Origin: an uncultured Prevotellaceae bacterium
GTDB taxonomy: Bacteria; Bacteroidota; Bacteroidia; Bacteroidales; Bacteroidaceae
Direction of reading: 5' to 3'
NCBI GenBank assembly: GCA_902801375.1
Contig: CADCIB010000010.1
Location: 26,465 to 90,464 of the forward strand
Length of the DNA stretch: 64,000 nt
Notes under the pieces: generated by a model
What the model was told of the DNA's origin: nothing
Seen by the model: only the letters and a program-made list of their open reading frames with translations
Database searches by the model: none
Shown here: positions 18,309 through 27,500 of the stretch, piece after piece
Layout of the letters: every line of letters begins with the position of its first letter
Position numbering within the stretch: the first letter of the stretch is position 1
Made by a program: the position numbers and the translations under genes

Positions 18309-21155
18309 TTATGTGTTGCTATTTAGCTTTTCTTTCAGGTACTTGCCCGTGATGCTGGCCTCACACGAAGCCACTTCCTCGGGTGTTCCTTGGCAGACAA
18401 GTCGTCCGCCCTGGTCGCCGCCCTCTGGTCCGAGGTCAATCATGTAGTCGGCACACTTCACGATGTCCAGGTTGTGTTCAATCACGATGATGCTGTGGCC
18501 GCGCTCAATCAGGGCGTTGAAGGCTTTGAGCAGACGACGGATATCGTGGAAATGCAGGCCGGTCGTAGGTTCGTCGAAGATGAACAGGGTAGGGGATTGC
18601 CGCTCTTGCCCGATGAAATAGGCCAGTTTCACGCGTTGGTTCTCGCCGCCTGAAAGTGTCGATGAACTCTGCCCAAGCTTGATGTAGCCTAAGCCTACAT
18701 CAAAAAGAGGCTTCAGTCGGTTGACAATCTGCTTTTCACCATGTTGGCTGAAAAACTCTATCGCCTCTGCAACCGTCATGTTCAGCACGTCGTTGATGTT
18801 CTTTCCTGCGAAGCGAACGTCCAGAATGTCCTGCTTGAAACGCTGCCCATGACACGAGTCGCATACAAGGACGAGGTCGGCCAGGAACTGCATCTCGACG
18901 GTTATTTCGCCCGCGCCCTTACACTCTTCGCATCGTCCGCCGTCAGCATTGAACGAGAAATATTGCGCCGTGAAGCCCATTTGCTTGGCCAAAGGTTGCT
19001 CGGCGAAGAGCTGGCGGATGGCATCGTAGGCCTTCACATAGGTGGCAGGGTTTGAGCGCGTGCTCTTTCCAATGGGGTTCTGATCTACCATTTCCACATG
19101 CTCTATGGCCTCCCAGTCGCCGCCGAGCGATGAATACTCGCCAGGAATGTCGGCCACCTCGTCGAGATGGCGCTTCAGGGCAGGGTAGAGGATACCTTTC
19201 ACCAACGACGACTTGCCGCTTCCCGATACACCGGTCACTACGGTAAAGACGTTCAATGGGAATTTGACATCGATGCCCTGCAGGTTGTTCATGCGGCAAC
19301 CATTCAGTTCTATCGCACGATTCCAAGGTCTGCGACTCTTTGGCACTTCAATGGTCTCTGCACCAGTCAGGTATTTTACAGAATAACTTTTCGGATACTT
19401 CTCCAGTGCTTTTTCGTCGATTTCATCGGCATTTCCGCTGAATACAATCTCGCCGCCCAGTCGTCCGGCGTCAGGGCCTATGTCTATCAGATAGTCGGCA
19501 GCCCGCATAATCTCCTCGTCGTGCTCGACGACCAACACCGTATTGCCCAATGCCTGCAATTCTTTTAGCACGCGAATCAGTCGGAATGTGTCTCTCGAAT
19601 GCAATCCGATGCTGGGTTCGTCCAGAATATAAAGCGATCCCACCAAGCTGCTTCCTAAAGATGTGGTGAGGTTGATGCGTTGACTCTCGCCACCAGAAAG
19701 TGTGTTCGATGGACGATTGAGCGTCAGGTAGCCAAGTCCCACATCTACAAGGAATTGTAATCGGCTATTAATTTCTTTCAATAAGCGTCGTGACACATCC
19801 TGCTCATGCTCGTTCAGCTGAAGACGAGCAAACCAATCCTTCAAGTTGGCGATTGGCATGTCCACCAAATCGGAGATGCTCATACCGCCGATTTTCACGT
19901 AGCTGGCTTCTTTTTTCAAACGCGTCCCGTGGCAGGTTGGACAGACGGTCTTGCCGCGATAGCGGCTCATCATCACACGATATTGTATCTTGTACTGGTT
20001 GTCTTTCACCATCTGGAAGAACGCATCGATAGAGACTTGCTCGTGAATGTCCTTCGAGTCGGAAGGCAATCCGTGCCAAAGCATATCCTTCTGTTTGCGC
20101 GTAAGACTGTAGTATGGCTCAAAAATCGGGAAGTCATCCTTGACAGCTCTGCGGCAGAACTCGTCTTGCCATATCTTCATCTTATCACCGTGCCAGCATT
20201 GCACGCAACCGTCATAGACACTCAGCGACGAGTTGGGTATAACAAGTTTCTCGTCGATGCCCATCACTTTCCCGAAGCCTTCGCATTCCGGACAGGCTCC
20301 CAAGGGCGAGTTGAACGAGAACATATTGTCGCTCGGCTCTTCGAACTTGATACCGTCGGCTTCGAAACGCGTGGAGAAATCGTAGGCGATGTTGGCTGGC
20401 AAGAACACGATGCGACACTCGTCACGCCCCTCAAAGAAGGCCGTTTCACACGAATCGGTCAGTCGCGAAAGGAACTCTTTCGTGTCGTCGACCGACAGTC
20501 GGTCAATGAGCAGCCATATTTTCTGTGTTTTGTCGGTTTCTACTTGTTTCTCAGCGACTTCAAACCGGTCTTTATCTTCGATGAAATCATCGATTCTGAA
20601 GAATTCTCCCAAATGGAAAATTCGTGCATAGCCTTGAAGAATGTACATCTCAAGCTGTTTCTTCAAAGTGCGCTGTTCGGGAACATGTAACGGCGATAAA
20701 ACCGCGAATTTTGTGCCTTTCGCATATTGACTGACGCATTCCACGATATCGTCGACCGTGTGTTTCTTCACCTCGCAACCGCTGACAGGTGAGATGGTCT
20801 TTCCGATACGAGCATAAAGCAACCGAAGGTACTCGTAGATCTCCGTGCTTGTGCCGACCGTGCTTCGTGGATTGCGGGCGATGGTTTTCTGCTCAATGGC
20901 GATGGCGGGCGGCAGACCTTTTATGTAGTCGCATTCGGGCTTGTTCATCCTGCCCAAAAACTGACGGGCGTAGGAACTCAGCGACTCCACATAGCGGCGT
21001 TGGCCCTCGGCAAACAGCGTGTCGAATGCCAGCGACGACTTGCCGCTACCAGACACGCCGGCAACCACGATGAACTTATCACGAGGTATGCTTAGCGACA
21101 AGTTCTTCAGGTTGTTCACGCGAACATTCTTTAATTCTATGCTGTTGTTATCCAT
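18309..21155 (-). CDS. uvrA: UvrA-type excinuclease ABC subunit A
   Basis: DNA-damage recognition ATPase of nucleotide excision repair. The 948 residues contain two ABC ATPase modules: Walker A GVSGSGKSSLAFDT near 33 and GVSGSGKSSLVKGI near 640, with signatures LSGGESQR and LSGGENQR. The C-terminal zinc module is complete (CEEC and CDSC, about 745-775). The first zinc module is incomplete: CPEC near 287 is present, but the partner CxxC pair expected about 20 residues earlier is replaced by non-cysteine residues. This could be a Bacteroidetes UvrA paralogue rather than the main UvrA. A -7 box TATCTTTG (21220-21227, minus) lies upstream; no clear -33 is seen. Confidence 0.93.
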   Translation of the reverse strand: MDNNSIELKNVRVNNLKNLSLSIPRDKFIVVAGVSGSGKSSLAFDTLFAEGQRRYVESLSSYARQFLGRMNKPECDYIKGLPPAIAIEQKTIARNPRSTVGTSTEIYEYLRLLYARIGKTISPVSGCEVKKHTVDDIVECVSQYAKGTKFAVLSPLHVPEQRTLKKQLEMYILQGYARIFHLGEFFRIDDFIEDKDRFEVAEKQVETDKTQKIWLLIDRLSVDDTKEFLSRLTDSCETAFFEGRDECRIVFLPANIAYDFSTRFEADGIKFEEPSDNMFSFNSPLGACPECEGFGKVMGIDEKLVIPNSSLSVYDGCVQCWHGDKMKIWQDEFCRRAVKDDFPIFEPYYSLTRKQKDMLWHGLPSDSKDIHEQVSIDAFFQMVKDNQYKIQYRVMMSRYRGKTVCPTCHGTRLKKEASYVKIGGMSISDLVDMPIANLKDWFARLQLNEHEQDVSRRLLKEINSRLQFLVDVGLGYLTLNRPSNTLSGGESQRINLTTSLGSSLVGSLYILDEPSIGLHSRDTFRLIRVLKELQALGNTVLVVEHDEEIMRAADYLIDIGPDAGRLGGEIVFSGNADEIDEKALEKYPKSYSVKYLTGAETIEVPKSRRPWNRAIELNGCRMNNLQGIDVKFPLNVFTVVTGVSGSGKSSLVKGILYPALKRHLDEVADIPGEYSSLGGDWEAIEHVEMVDQNPIGKSTRSNPATYVKAYDAIRQLFAEQPLAKQMGFTAQYFSFNADGGRCEECKGAGEITVEMQFLADLVLVCDSCHGQRFKQDILDVRFAGKNINDVLNMTVAEAIEFFSQHGEKQIVNRLKPLFDVGLGYIKLGQSSSTLSGGENQRVKLAYFIGQERQSPTLFIFDEPTTGLHFHDIRRLLKAFNALIERGHSIIVIEHNLDIVKCADYMIDLGPEGGDQGGRLVCQGTPEEVASCEASITGKYLKEKLNSNT

Positions 21156-21445
21156 TGCTTATCTTTATTTCGAACGACAAGGACTCTTCATATTTTCTTC
21201 AATTCCGATTTATGAACGACAAAGATAAGCATTTTTGTCCATAACACACACGATAGGGGAAACTTTTTAATTAAGTTTGTGAATTACCATATACTATTTA
21301 TCATAATGTTGATTATAAATAACGCAAACTAATCCAAACTGCCACAGAAATAAAAGCTTCGATAAATCATTTCTGATAGCCGCTTGGATTAGATTAAAGC
21401 CAATTCAATTGTAGAAATTACTGCTTGGATTGGATTTCACTAAAT

Positions 21446-24034
21446 TCAATTGTGAAATACCAGTCCGTCACCAAATTCATCGATGACAATCGGTTTCGTG
21501 CGGTCGATGGTTCCACTGAGCAGTTTCTTGGAAAGTTCGTTCAATACATAGCGTTGGATGGCCCGTTTCACTGGACGTGCACCAAACTCTGGGTCGAAAC
21601 CAACATCGGCCAGATAGTTCACTGCCTGCGGTGTGAATTGCAACGTGACTTCCTGTTCTTCCAACATCCGCTTCAGACTGTTCAATTGCAGTTCTACCAC
21701 ATCTGTGATTTCCTTCTTCGTCAGCGGCAGGAACATGATGGTTTCGTCTATACGGTTCAGAAATTCCGGACGTATGGTCTGCTTCAGCATTGTCAGCAAC
21801 GTGTTGTTCAGGTCGTGCAGCTCGTGCTCGTTCAACGTTCCTCCTGCTTGCTCCATGCGTTCACGAATCAGATGGCTGCCCAGATTCGAGGTCATGATAA
21901 TAATCGTGTTCTTGAAGTTTACCGTTCGACCTTTGTTGTCCGTAAGTCGACCATCATCAAGCACTTGCAATAAAATATTAAACACATCTGGATGGGCTTT
22001 TTCTATCTCGTCGAAAAGTACCACAGAGTAAGGCTTCCGTCTAACGGCCTCGGTTAGCTGGCCTCCCTCATCATAGCCAATATATCCCGGAGGTGCACCA
22101 ATGAGTCGCGACACGGTATGTTTCTCCTGATACTCGCTCATGTCGATTCGTGTCATCATCTGCTCGTCGTTGAAGAGGTAGTCGGCCAAGGCCTTGGCCA
22201 GCTCTGTCTTACCTACACCGGTGGTTCCCATGAAGATGAACGAGGCGATAGGACGTTTCGGGTCTTGCAGACCTGCGCGACTGCGCCTGACGGCATCTGC
22301 AACTGCCGTGATGGCCTCTTCCTGGCCCACTACCCTCTTGTGTAGCTCCTCTTCCAGATGGAGCAGTTTTTCACGTTCGCTCTGCATCATACGTGTCACG
22401 GGAATTCCCGTCCAACGGCTTACCACCTCGGCAATATCGTCTGCCGTAACTTCCTCACGCACAAGGCGATTCTTTTGCGAACTGTTGTCCAACTGCGCCT
22501 GAACGCGACTAATTTCATCTTCAAGAGCTTTGAGTCGAGAGTAGCGAATCTCGGCCACTCTTCCGTAGTCGCCTTCGCGTTCGGCACGTTCGGCCTCGTA
22601 ACGCAGACGTTCCATCTCCTGCTTGTTCTGTTGGATCTTGTTTACCAATTGCCGCTCGTTCTCCCAACGGGCGCGGAAAGCGTTTTCCTTCTCCCTCAGT
22701 TCGGCTATTTCCTTGTCGAGAAGGGCAATCTTTTCCTTGTCATCTTCGCGCTTAATAGCCTCGCGTTCAATCTCCAACTGTTTCAGCTGACGAGTGATAT
22801 CGTCGAGCTCTTCAGGCACAGAGTCGCGTTCCATACGTAGTTTGGCGGCAGCTTCGTCCATCAGGTCAATGGCCTTGTCGGGAAGGAAACGGTCAGAAAT
22901 ATAGCGCTCTGAAAGTTTTACGGCTGCGATACATGCATCGTCCTGAATACGTACTTTGTGATGGTTTTCGTATCGTTCCTTCAATCCTCGCAGGATGCTG
23001 ATGGCCGAAAGTTCGTCGGGTTCGTCAACCATCACTGTCTGGAATCGCCGTTCGAGTGCCTTGTCTTTCTCGAAATATTTCTGGTATTCGTTCAAGGTTG
23101 TGGCACCGATGCTACGCAATTCGCCTCTGGCCAAAGCTGGTTTCAAGATGTTGGCAGCATCCATAGCCCCCTCGCTCTTACCAGCTCCAACGAGCGTATG
23201 AATCTCGTCAATGAACAGAATGATCTGCCCTTCGGCCTTGACCACCTCGTTGATGACGCTCTTCAAACGTTCCTCAAACTCGCCTTTGTACTTTGCACCA
23301 GCTACCAGCGCACCCATATCGAGCGAGAAAATCTGTTTGTCTTTCAGATTTTCAGGCACATCACCGCGAACGATACGCTGGGCAAGTCCCTCCACGATGG
23401 CCGTCTTACCCGTACCAGGCTCACCTATCAGAATCGGATTGTTCTTCGTGCGACGTGAGAGGATTTGCAAGACACGTCGTATTTCGTCGTCACGACCTAT
23501 CACGGGGTCAAGTTTTCCAGCCCTACCCTCCTCCACCAGGTTTTTGGCGTATTTGGAGAGCGACTGGTAGTTCTCGTCGCCCGATTGCGATTGCACACGT
23601 TGACCCTGCCTCAGTTCATTGATAGCCTTTTGCGCTTCATTTACGTTCATGCCTGCATCCTTCAGAATACGGCTTGCTGTTGAACGTACATCAATCAAAG
23701 CCAAGAGTAAGGGTTCGATACTGACAAATTCATCGCCTAATTTCTTCGACAGATCTTGTGCCTTGAGCAACACGCTGTTGGCTTCATTGCTCAAGTAAGG
23801 CTGTCCTCCCTGTACCTTTGGTAGATGCTGGATTTCATTGTCAACGAGCTGTTCGATGTGTGCGGCATTCACGCCCAATTTCTGAAAGATGAAACGCGTT
23901 ACATCGTCACCTTTCTCCATCACGCCCTTCAACAGATGGACGGCTTCGATGACTTGCTGCCCACTACGCTGAGCCGTATTTACAGCTTCCTGCACGGCTT
24001 CCTGCGCTTTAATAGTAAAATTCTCAAGTGTCAT
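21446..24034 (-). CDS. clpB: ClpB disaggregase
   Basis: Hsp100 chaperone that threads aggregated proteins through its hexameric pore with DnaK. The 862 residues cover an N-domain (1-145), AAA+ module 1 with Walker [14 protein letters not shown] near 206, the coiled-coil M-domain (about 405-530, rich in Glu/Arg heptads), AAA+ module 2 with Walker [13 protein letters not shown] near 605, and the C-terminal domain. DNA repeats around GGATTNGATT (21383-21440) follow the stop. No clear heat-shock or -33/-7 promoter was found upstream. It is monocistronic. Confidence 0.97.
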   Translation of the reverse strand: MTLENFTIKAQEAVQEAVNTAQRSGQQVIEAVHLLKGVMEKGDDVTRFIFQKLGVNAAHIEQLVDNEIQHLPKVQGGQPYLSNEANSVLLKAQDLSKKLGDEFVSIEPLLLALIDVRSTASRILKDAGMNVNEAQKAINELRQGQRVQSQSGDENYQSLSKYAKNLVEEGRAGKLDPVIGRDDEIRRVLQILSRRTKNNPILIGEPGTGKTAIVEGLAQRIVRGDVPENLKDKQIFSLDMGALVAGAKYKGEFEERLKSVINEVVKAEGQIILFIDEIHTLVGAGKSEGAMDAANILKPALARGELRSIGATTLNEYQKYFEKDKALERRFQTVMVDEPDELSAISILRGLKERYENHHKVRIQDDACIAAVKLSERYISDRFLPDKAIDLMDEAAAKLRMERDSVPEELDDITRQLKQLEIEREAIKREDDKEKIALLDKEIAELREKENAFRARWENERQLVNKIQQNKQEMERLRYEAERAEREGDYGRVAEIRYSRLKALEDEISRVQAQLDNSSQKNRLVREEVTADDIAEVVSRWTGIPVTRMMQSEREKLLHLEEELHKRVVGQEEAITAVADAVRRSRAGLQDPKRPIASFIFMGTTGVGKTELAKALADYLFNDEQMMTRIDMSEYQEKHTVSRLIGAPPGYIGYDEGGQLTEAVRRKPYSVVLFDEIEKAHPDVFNILLQVLDDGRLTDNKGRTVNFKNTIIIMTSNLGSHLIRERMEQAGGTLNEHELHDLNNTLLTMLKQTIRPEFLNRIDETIMFLPLTKKEITDVVELQLNSLKRMLEEQEVTLQFTPQAVNYLADVGFDPEFGARPVKRAIQRYVLNELSKKLLSGTIDRTKPIVIDEFGDGLVFHN

Positions 24035-24150
24035 GATTCAACTCCTTTCTTTTTTCGTTTACCATTAACGACTCAAATCCTGTGCCCTATCTATTTTTAT
24101 GTCAAAGTGGCAGTCTGCGATGTCATATTGTCCGCAATGAAGGTATGAAC

Positions 24151-24183
24151 AAAAAAAAAGAGAGGTGAATTTCTTCACCTCTC
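24151..24183 (-). terminator. Terminator of tRNA-Arg
   Basis: Perfect 10-bp arms (24160-24169 and 24174-24183) around a 4-nt loop, followed on the minus strand by nine T. It lies 9 nt after the mature tRNA 3' end. Confidence 0.93.
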
Positions 24184-24192
24184 CCTCTTTCG

Positions 24193-24266
24193 TGATCCCC
24201 GCGGGATTCAAACCCACAACCTTCTGATCCGTAGTCAGATGCTCTATTCAGTTGAGCTAGGGGACC
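24193..24266 (-). tRNA. tRNA-Arg (anticodon ACG)
   Basis: A 74-nt cloverleaf folds cleanly: acceptor GGTCCCC/GGGGATC with one G-T pair, D arm GCTC/GAGC, anticodon stem TCTGA/TCAGA with loop CTACGGA, and T arm GTGGG/CCCGC. The discriminator is A. CCA is not encoded. The ACG anticodon is normally edited to ICG by TadA to read CGU, CGC and CGA. Confidence 0.96.
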
Positions 24267-24285
24267 TCCTTGCTATTTGCGGTTG

Positions 24286-24317
24286 CAAAGGTACTACGTT
24301 TTTGGGAAACCACCAAA
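24286..24317 (-). promoter_or_regulatory. tRNA-Arg promoter with extended -33 box
   Basis: On the minus strand TTTGGTGGTTTC begins at 24317 and TACCTTTG occupies 24286-24293, with a 20-nt spacer after TTTG. The same extended box occurs at several other promoters in the window. Confidence 0.8.
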
Positions 24318-24369
24318 TATTTTTGCCTTTTTTTTCAAATAGTGTGCGTTTTTTGATGAATTTTAGTCG

Positions 24370-26265
24370 TTAGAACTTGGTTTCGTACTGATAAACGTTC
24401 TCTACATAGTTGATAAAGGCTTGATTAACGAGCTTGTTTCCGCCTGGTGTGGGATAGTTTCCGGTGAAATACCAGTCGCCTTTGAAGTCTGGGCACGCGT
24501 TGTGCAATCCTTCGACCGATTGGTAAACCAGTTTGATTTCCGTTGTCATTCCCTCGGGCTGAAGCATTTCCACAATGCGATTGCTGATTTCCTGATCGGT
24601 GAATGGCTTGTAGATGTCCTGCACGCAGTTACGCATTTGGTCTTTGGGTTTCTTGAGCTCTTCTTTACACGCCATGTAGACGCGGTCGATGAGCTGATAC
24701 ATGCACCGTTCTTTGAGCAGGCTCATGGTGGCCTGGAAGGCACAGAATTCCTCGAGTCGTGGCATGTCGATGCCGTAGTAGTCGGGATAGCGCACTTGTG
24801 GCGATGAACTGACCATGACAATTCTTTTGGGATGCAAGCGGTCGAGAATCTTGAAGATGCTCTCGCGCAGGGTTGTACCGCGAACGATGCTGTCGTCGAT
24901 GATCACGAGATTGTCTTTTCCCGCACGCAGGCTTTCATAGGTGATGTCGTAGACGTGCGAGGCAAGGTCTTTGCGCGAATTACCTTCTGTGATGAAGGTG
25001 CGTAGCTTGATGTCCTTCCATGCCACTTTCTCGCTCCGCACGTATTGGTGCAGGATCTCACGAAGTTCTTCGCGTGTGGGCATGTGGTCCATCTTGGCTA
25101 TCTGTTCGATTTTCTGTTCTATCTCATAGCGGTTGAACCCGTCGAGCATGCCGTAGAAAGCAACTTCTGCCGTGTTGGGAATGAAAGAAAATACGGTATT
25201 CTCTGTGTCGCCGTCGATGGCTTCGAGAATGGGAGCCGTCAGCTGCTCACCCAGTTTCTTGCGTTCCAAGTAGATGTCGCGGTCGCTTCCCCTGCTGAAG
25301 TAGATGCGCTCAAACGAGCATTTTGAGTTGCCGCGTTGCTCGCTGACCTGCTCAATGCTCCACGACCCGTTGCGTCTGACAATGAGAGCGCTGCCAGGTT
25401 GCAGCTCTTTCACTTCGTTGCATTCCAAGTTGAAGGTGGTCTGCAGCACGGGGCGTTCGCTGGCCACTACGGCAATCTCGTCGTTGCAGTAGTAAAAAGC
25501 GGGACGTATTCCCCACGGGTCGCGCAAAGAGAACATCTCGCCAGAGCCGGTGATGCCGCACATTACATAGCCTCCGTCGAAGTCGGTCATGGTGGTTTTC
25601 AGCACATTGCTGATCTTCACATGGTCGTCGATATAGTGTGTGATGGCTGTGCCTTGCATACCTTGGCTACAGGCTTCGCGGTAGTTGCGTTCCACTTCCC
25701 GGTCGAGGCGGTGGCCCATCAGTTCCAATGTGATGTAGGCGTCGCCGTAGATGCGCGGGCATTGTCCTTGCGAGGTGATCTTCTCGAAGATTTCGTCTAT
25801 GTTGGTCATGTTGAAGTTGCCACACAGACAGAGATTTTTGGCTCTCCAGTTGTTGCGTCGCAGGAACGGATGAACATACGACAAGCCGCTTTTCCCCGTG
25901 GTGGAGTAGCGTAGATGGCCCATGTAAAGCTCACCTGCAAACGGTATGTTCTGCTTGGCGTAGGTAGCATTGTGGACCTGCTGTTCGGAGCAGTTGGCGT
26001 GAAGACCGTGAATTTTCGAGAATATTTCTGTAATGGCGCCGCTTCCCTCTGCCCTTTCGCGGAACATGTATTCCGATCCAGGCTTCGCATTGAGGTTCAC
26101 GCAGGCCACGCCGGCACCCTCTTGTCCGCGGTTGTGCTCTTTCTCCATCATGAGGTAGAGCTTATTCAACCCGTACATCCACGTACCATACTTCTGTTGG
26201 TAAAACTCCAAGGGTTTGAGCAGGCGTATCATGGCCACGCCACATTCATGCTTCAGCTGTTCCAT
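24370..26265 (-). CDS. Amidophosphoribosyltransferase-like protein, long divergent form
   Basis: 631 residues with a class II glutamine amidotransferase domain and a phosphoribosyltransferase domain. The N-terminus MEQLKHECGVAM places Cys8 after a short propeptide, as in PurF, and RGQEGAG and GHLRYSTTGK fit the glutaminase site. The PRPP site is recognisable in VIIDDSIVRGTTLRES (near 455), followed by VRYPDYYGIDMP. It is over 100 residues longer than typical PurF (about 470-510), and the PDSG motif position reads PNTA. It may be a second PurF paralogue with a changed activity. The start abuts the stop of the Wza-like gene, implying co-transcription. Confidence 0.85.
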   Translation of the reverse strand: MEQLKHECGVAMIRLLKPLEFYQQKYGTWMYGLNKLYLMMEKEHNRGQEGAGVACVNLNAKPGSEYMFRERAEGSGAITEIFSKIHGLHANCSEQQVHNATYAKQNIPFAGELYMGHLRYSTTGKSGLSYVHPFLRRNNWRAKNLCLCGNFNMTNIDEIFEKITSQGQCPRIYGDAYITLELMGHRLDREVERNYREACSQGMQGTAITHYIDDHVKISNVLKTTMTDFDGGYVMCGITGSGEMFSLRDPWGIRPAFYYCNDEIAVVASERPVLQTTFNLECNEVKELQPGSALIVRRNGSWSIEQVSEQRGNSKCSFERIYFSRGSDRDIYLERKKLGEQLTAPILEAIDGDTENTVFSFIPNTAEVAFYGMLDGFNRYEIEQKIEQIAKMDHMPTREELREILHQYVRSEKVAWKDIKLRTFITEGNSRKDLASHVYDITYESLRAGKDNLVIIDDSIVRGTTLRESIFKILDRLHPKRIVMVSSSPQVRYPDYYGIDMPRLEEFCAFQATMSLLKERCMYQLIDRVYMACKEELKKPKDQMRNCVQDIYKPFTDQEISNRIVEMLQPEGMTTEIKLVYQSVEGLHNACPDFKGDWYFTGNYPTPGGNKLVNQAFINYVENVYQYETKF

Positions 26266-27063
26266 TTATCTGAGGATATTGACGATGAGCGACGACAGGG
26301 AGATAAGCACACTCACGCCCGAGAAAGCTAGTGTGGTGCTGGTGCCGATAGCAGAGTTGCGAGCCTTCACTTTGTTGGGTTCCACATAGACCACGTCGTT
26401 CTGCTGCAGGTAGAAGTAGGGATCGTTGATGATGTTGGCGTCGCGCAGGTCAAGCTGATGGAACACCTTCTTGCCGTTGGCATCCTCGCGCATGATGGTC
26501 ACATTGTCGCGGCGGCCGTAAATGGTCATGTCGCCCACCTCAGCGAGTGCTTCCAAAACATTGATTTTACCCGTCGACACGGTGAATGTGTTGGGATGTG
26601 CCACCTCGCCAAATACCGACACCTTGAAGTTCGACATTTTCACCGTCACCACAGGATTCTCCGAAGCTGAGAGATATGGCATAATTTTCTGCTTGATCAT
26701 CTCCTCACACTCGCGAACCGTCAAACCCTTTACGTTCAACTTGCCGATGACCGGATAAACGATAACACCCTCGTTGTCCACCAAATACGTCTGTAGCCCA
26801 CTCGCATACGAGCTTACACGGCCCGTCACCGACAGCGGCTCTGAAATGGTCAGGTTGAAAGGCGTGGCAGCCTTTGGGTCAGAGGTGCTCACTGTGATGG
26901 TGAGAATGTCCTTGGGCATAATCTTAGCGTCGTAGAGCTCGGTGGGTACATTGTAGTTCACCTCATCGATGTTCTGGAAATAAGGTACGTCTTTCGACAC
27001 CTGACAGCTATTCAGCAGCATCACCGATGCCACTAACGCCACAAAAGCAATGTTCTTCTTCAT
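26266..27063 (-). CDS. Wza-like polysaccharide export outer-membrane lipoprotein
   Basis: 265 residues. The lipoprotein signal peptide ends at LLNSC (Cys20), followed by a polysaccharide export (Poly_export) domain (about 40-135) and a SLBB domain (about 140-220, with VSVFGEVAHPNTFTV), then a C-terminal hydrophobic helix (about 240-262). Such proteins form the outer-membrane exit channel for capsule or exopolysaccharide. The usual partner Wzc-like tyrosine kinase is not adjacent; the next gene is the purF-like gene. The first possible partners here, three glycosyltransferases, are 9 kb away. Confidence 0.92.
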   Translation of the reverse strand: MKKNIAFVALVASVMLLNSCQVSKDVPYFQNIDEVNYNVPTELYDAKIMPKDILTITVSTSDPKAATPFNLTISEPLSVTGRVSSYASGLQTYLVDNEGVIVYPVIGKLNVKGLTVRECEEMIKQKIMPYLSASENPVVTVKMSNFKVSVFGEVAHPNTFTVSTGKINVLEALAEVGDMTIYGRRDNVTIMREDANGKKVFHQLDLRDANIINDPYFYLQQNDVVYVEPNKVKARNSAIGTSTTLAFSGVSVLISLSSLIVNILR

Positions 27064-27091
27064 ATTTTTACACGGTTATTTAATTTGCATG

Positions 27092-27123
27092 CAAAGGTAC
27101 TGAAAAAAAATGAAACGAGCAAA
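27092..27123 (-). promoter_or_regulatory. Promoter of the Wza-like/purF-like operon
   Basis: On the minus strand TTTG (27120-27123), a 20-nt spacer and TACCTTTG (27092-27099), 28 nt before the ATG. Confidence 0.75.
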
Positions 27124-27234
27124 TTATATATAAAAAAACAAATGAAGTGTCTAAATATGCCACGTGGCGTGTGATATGTGACACATAACTGCCTTTTCTT
27201 GTATAGTGTTGCTGTATTGTGTTTATACCACGCT

Positions 27235-27388
27235 CTCCGATTATCCCCAACCACAACTCCGACTATCTCCAACCGCTACTCCGACTATCTCTATCCGCTA
27301 CTCCGACTATCTCTATCCGCTACTCCGACTATCTCCATCCACTTCTCCGACTATCTCCATCCGCTTCTCTGACTATCTTTATGTGTCA
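27235..27388. repeat. Seven-copy 22-bp tandem repeat
   Basis: Units start at 27235, 27257, 27279, 27301, 27323, 27345 and 27367, all exactly 22 bp apart, with consensus CTCCGACTATCTCYATCCRC plus two variable bases. The outermost copies are the most diverged. Because 22 is not a multiple of 3, overlapping open frames appear across the array, but none looks like a gene. The array fills most of the 437-bp gap 27064-27500 between the Wza-like gene and serA. The rest of the gap holds the Wza promoter and the serA terminator. Confidence 0.93.
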
Positions 27389-27442
27389 CCCCGTTTGTCT
27401 CTCAAACCTGCTCCTAACGCCTATGAATATGTTGCCAAAGAA

Positions 27443-27477
27443 AAGGGGCTGCACCATCGAGAATGATACAGCCCCTT
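27443..27477 (-). terminator. serA terminator
   Basis: AAGGGGCTG (27443-27451) pairs with CAGCCCCTT (27469-27477), and T-rich sequence follows on the minus strand. It lies about 24 nt after the serA stop. Confidence 0.85.
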
Positions 27478-27500
27478 AGATTGAAATGAGTATTGAGAAT

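Noticed and set aside
27178-27479. Three overlapping open frames across the seven-copy repeat
   Set aside because: They arise because a 22-bp repeat rotates the frame. The peptides are low-complexity repeats, with no promoter or ribosome-binding site.
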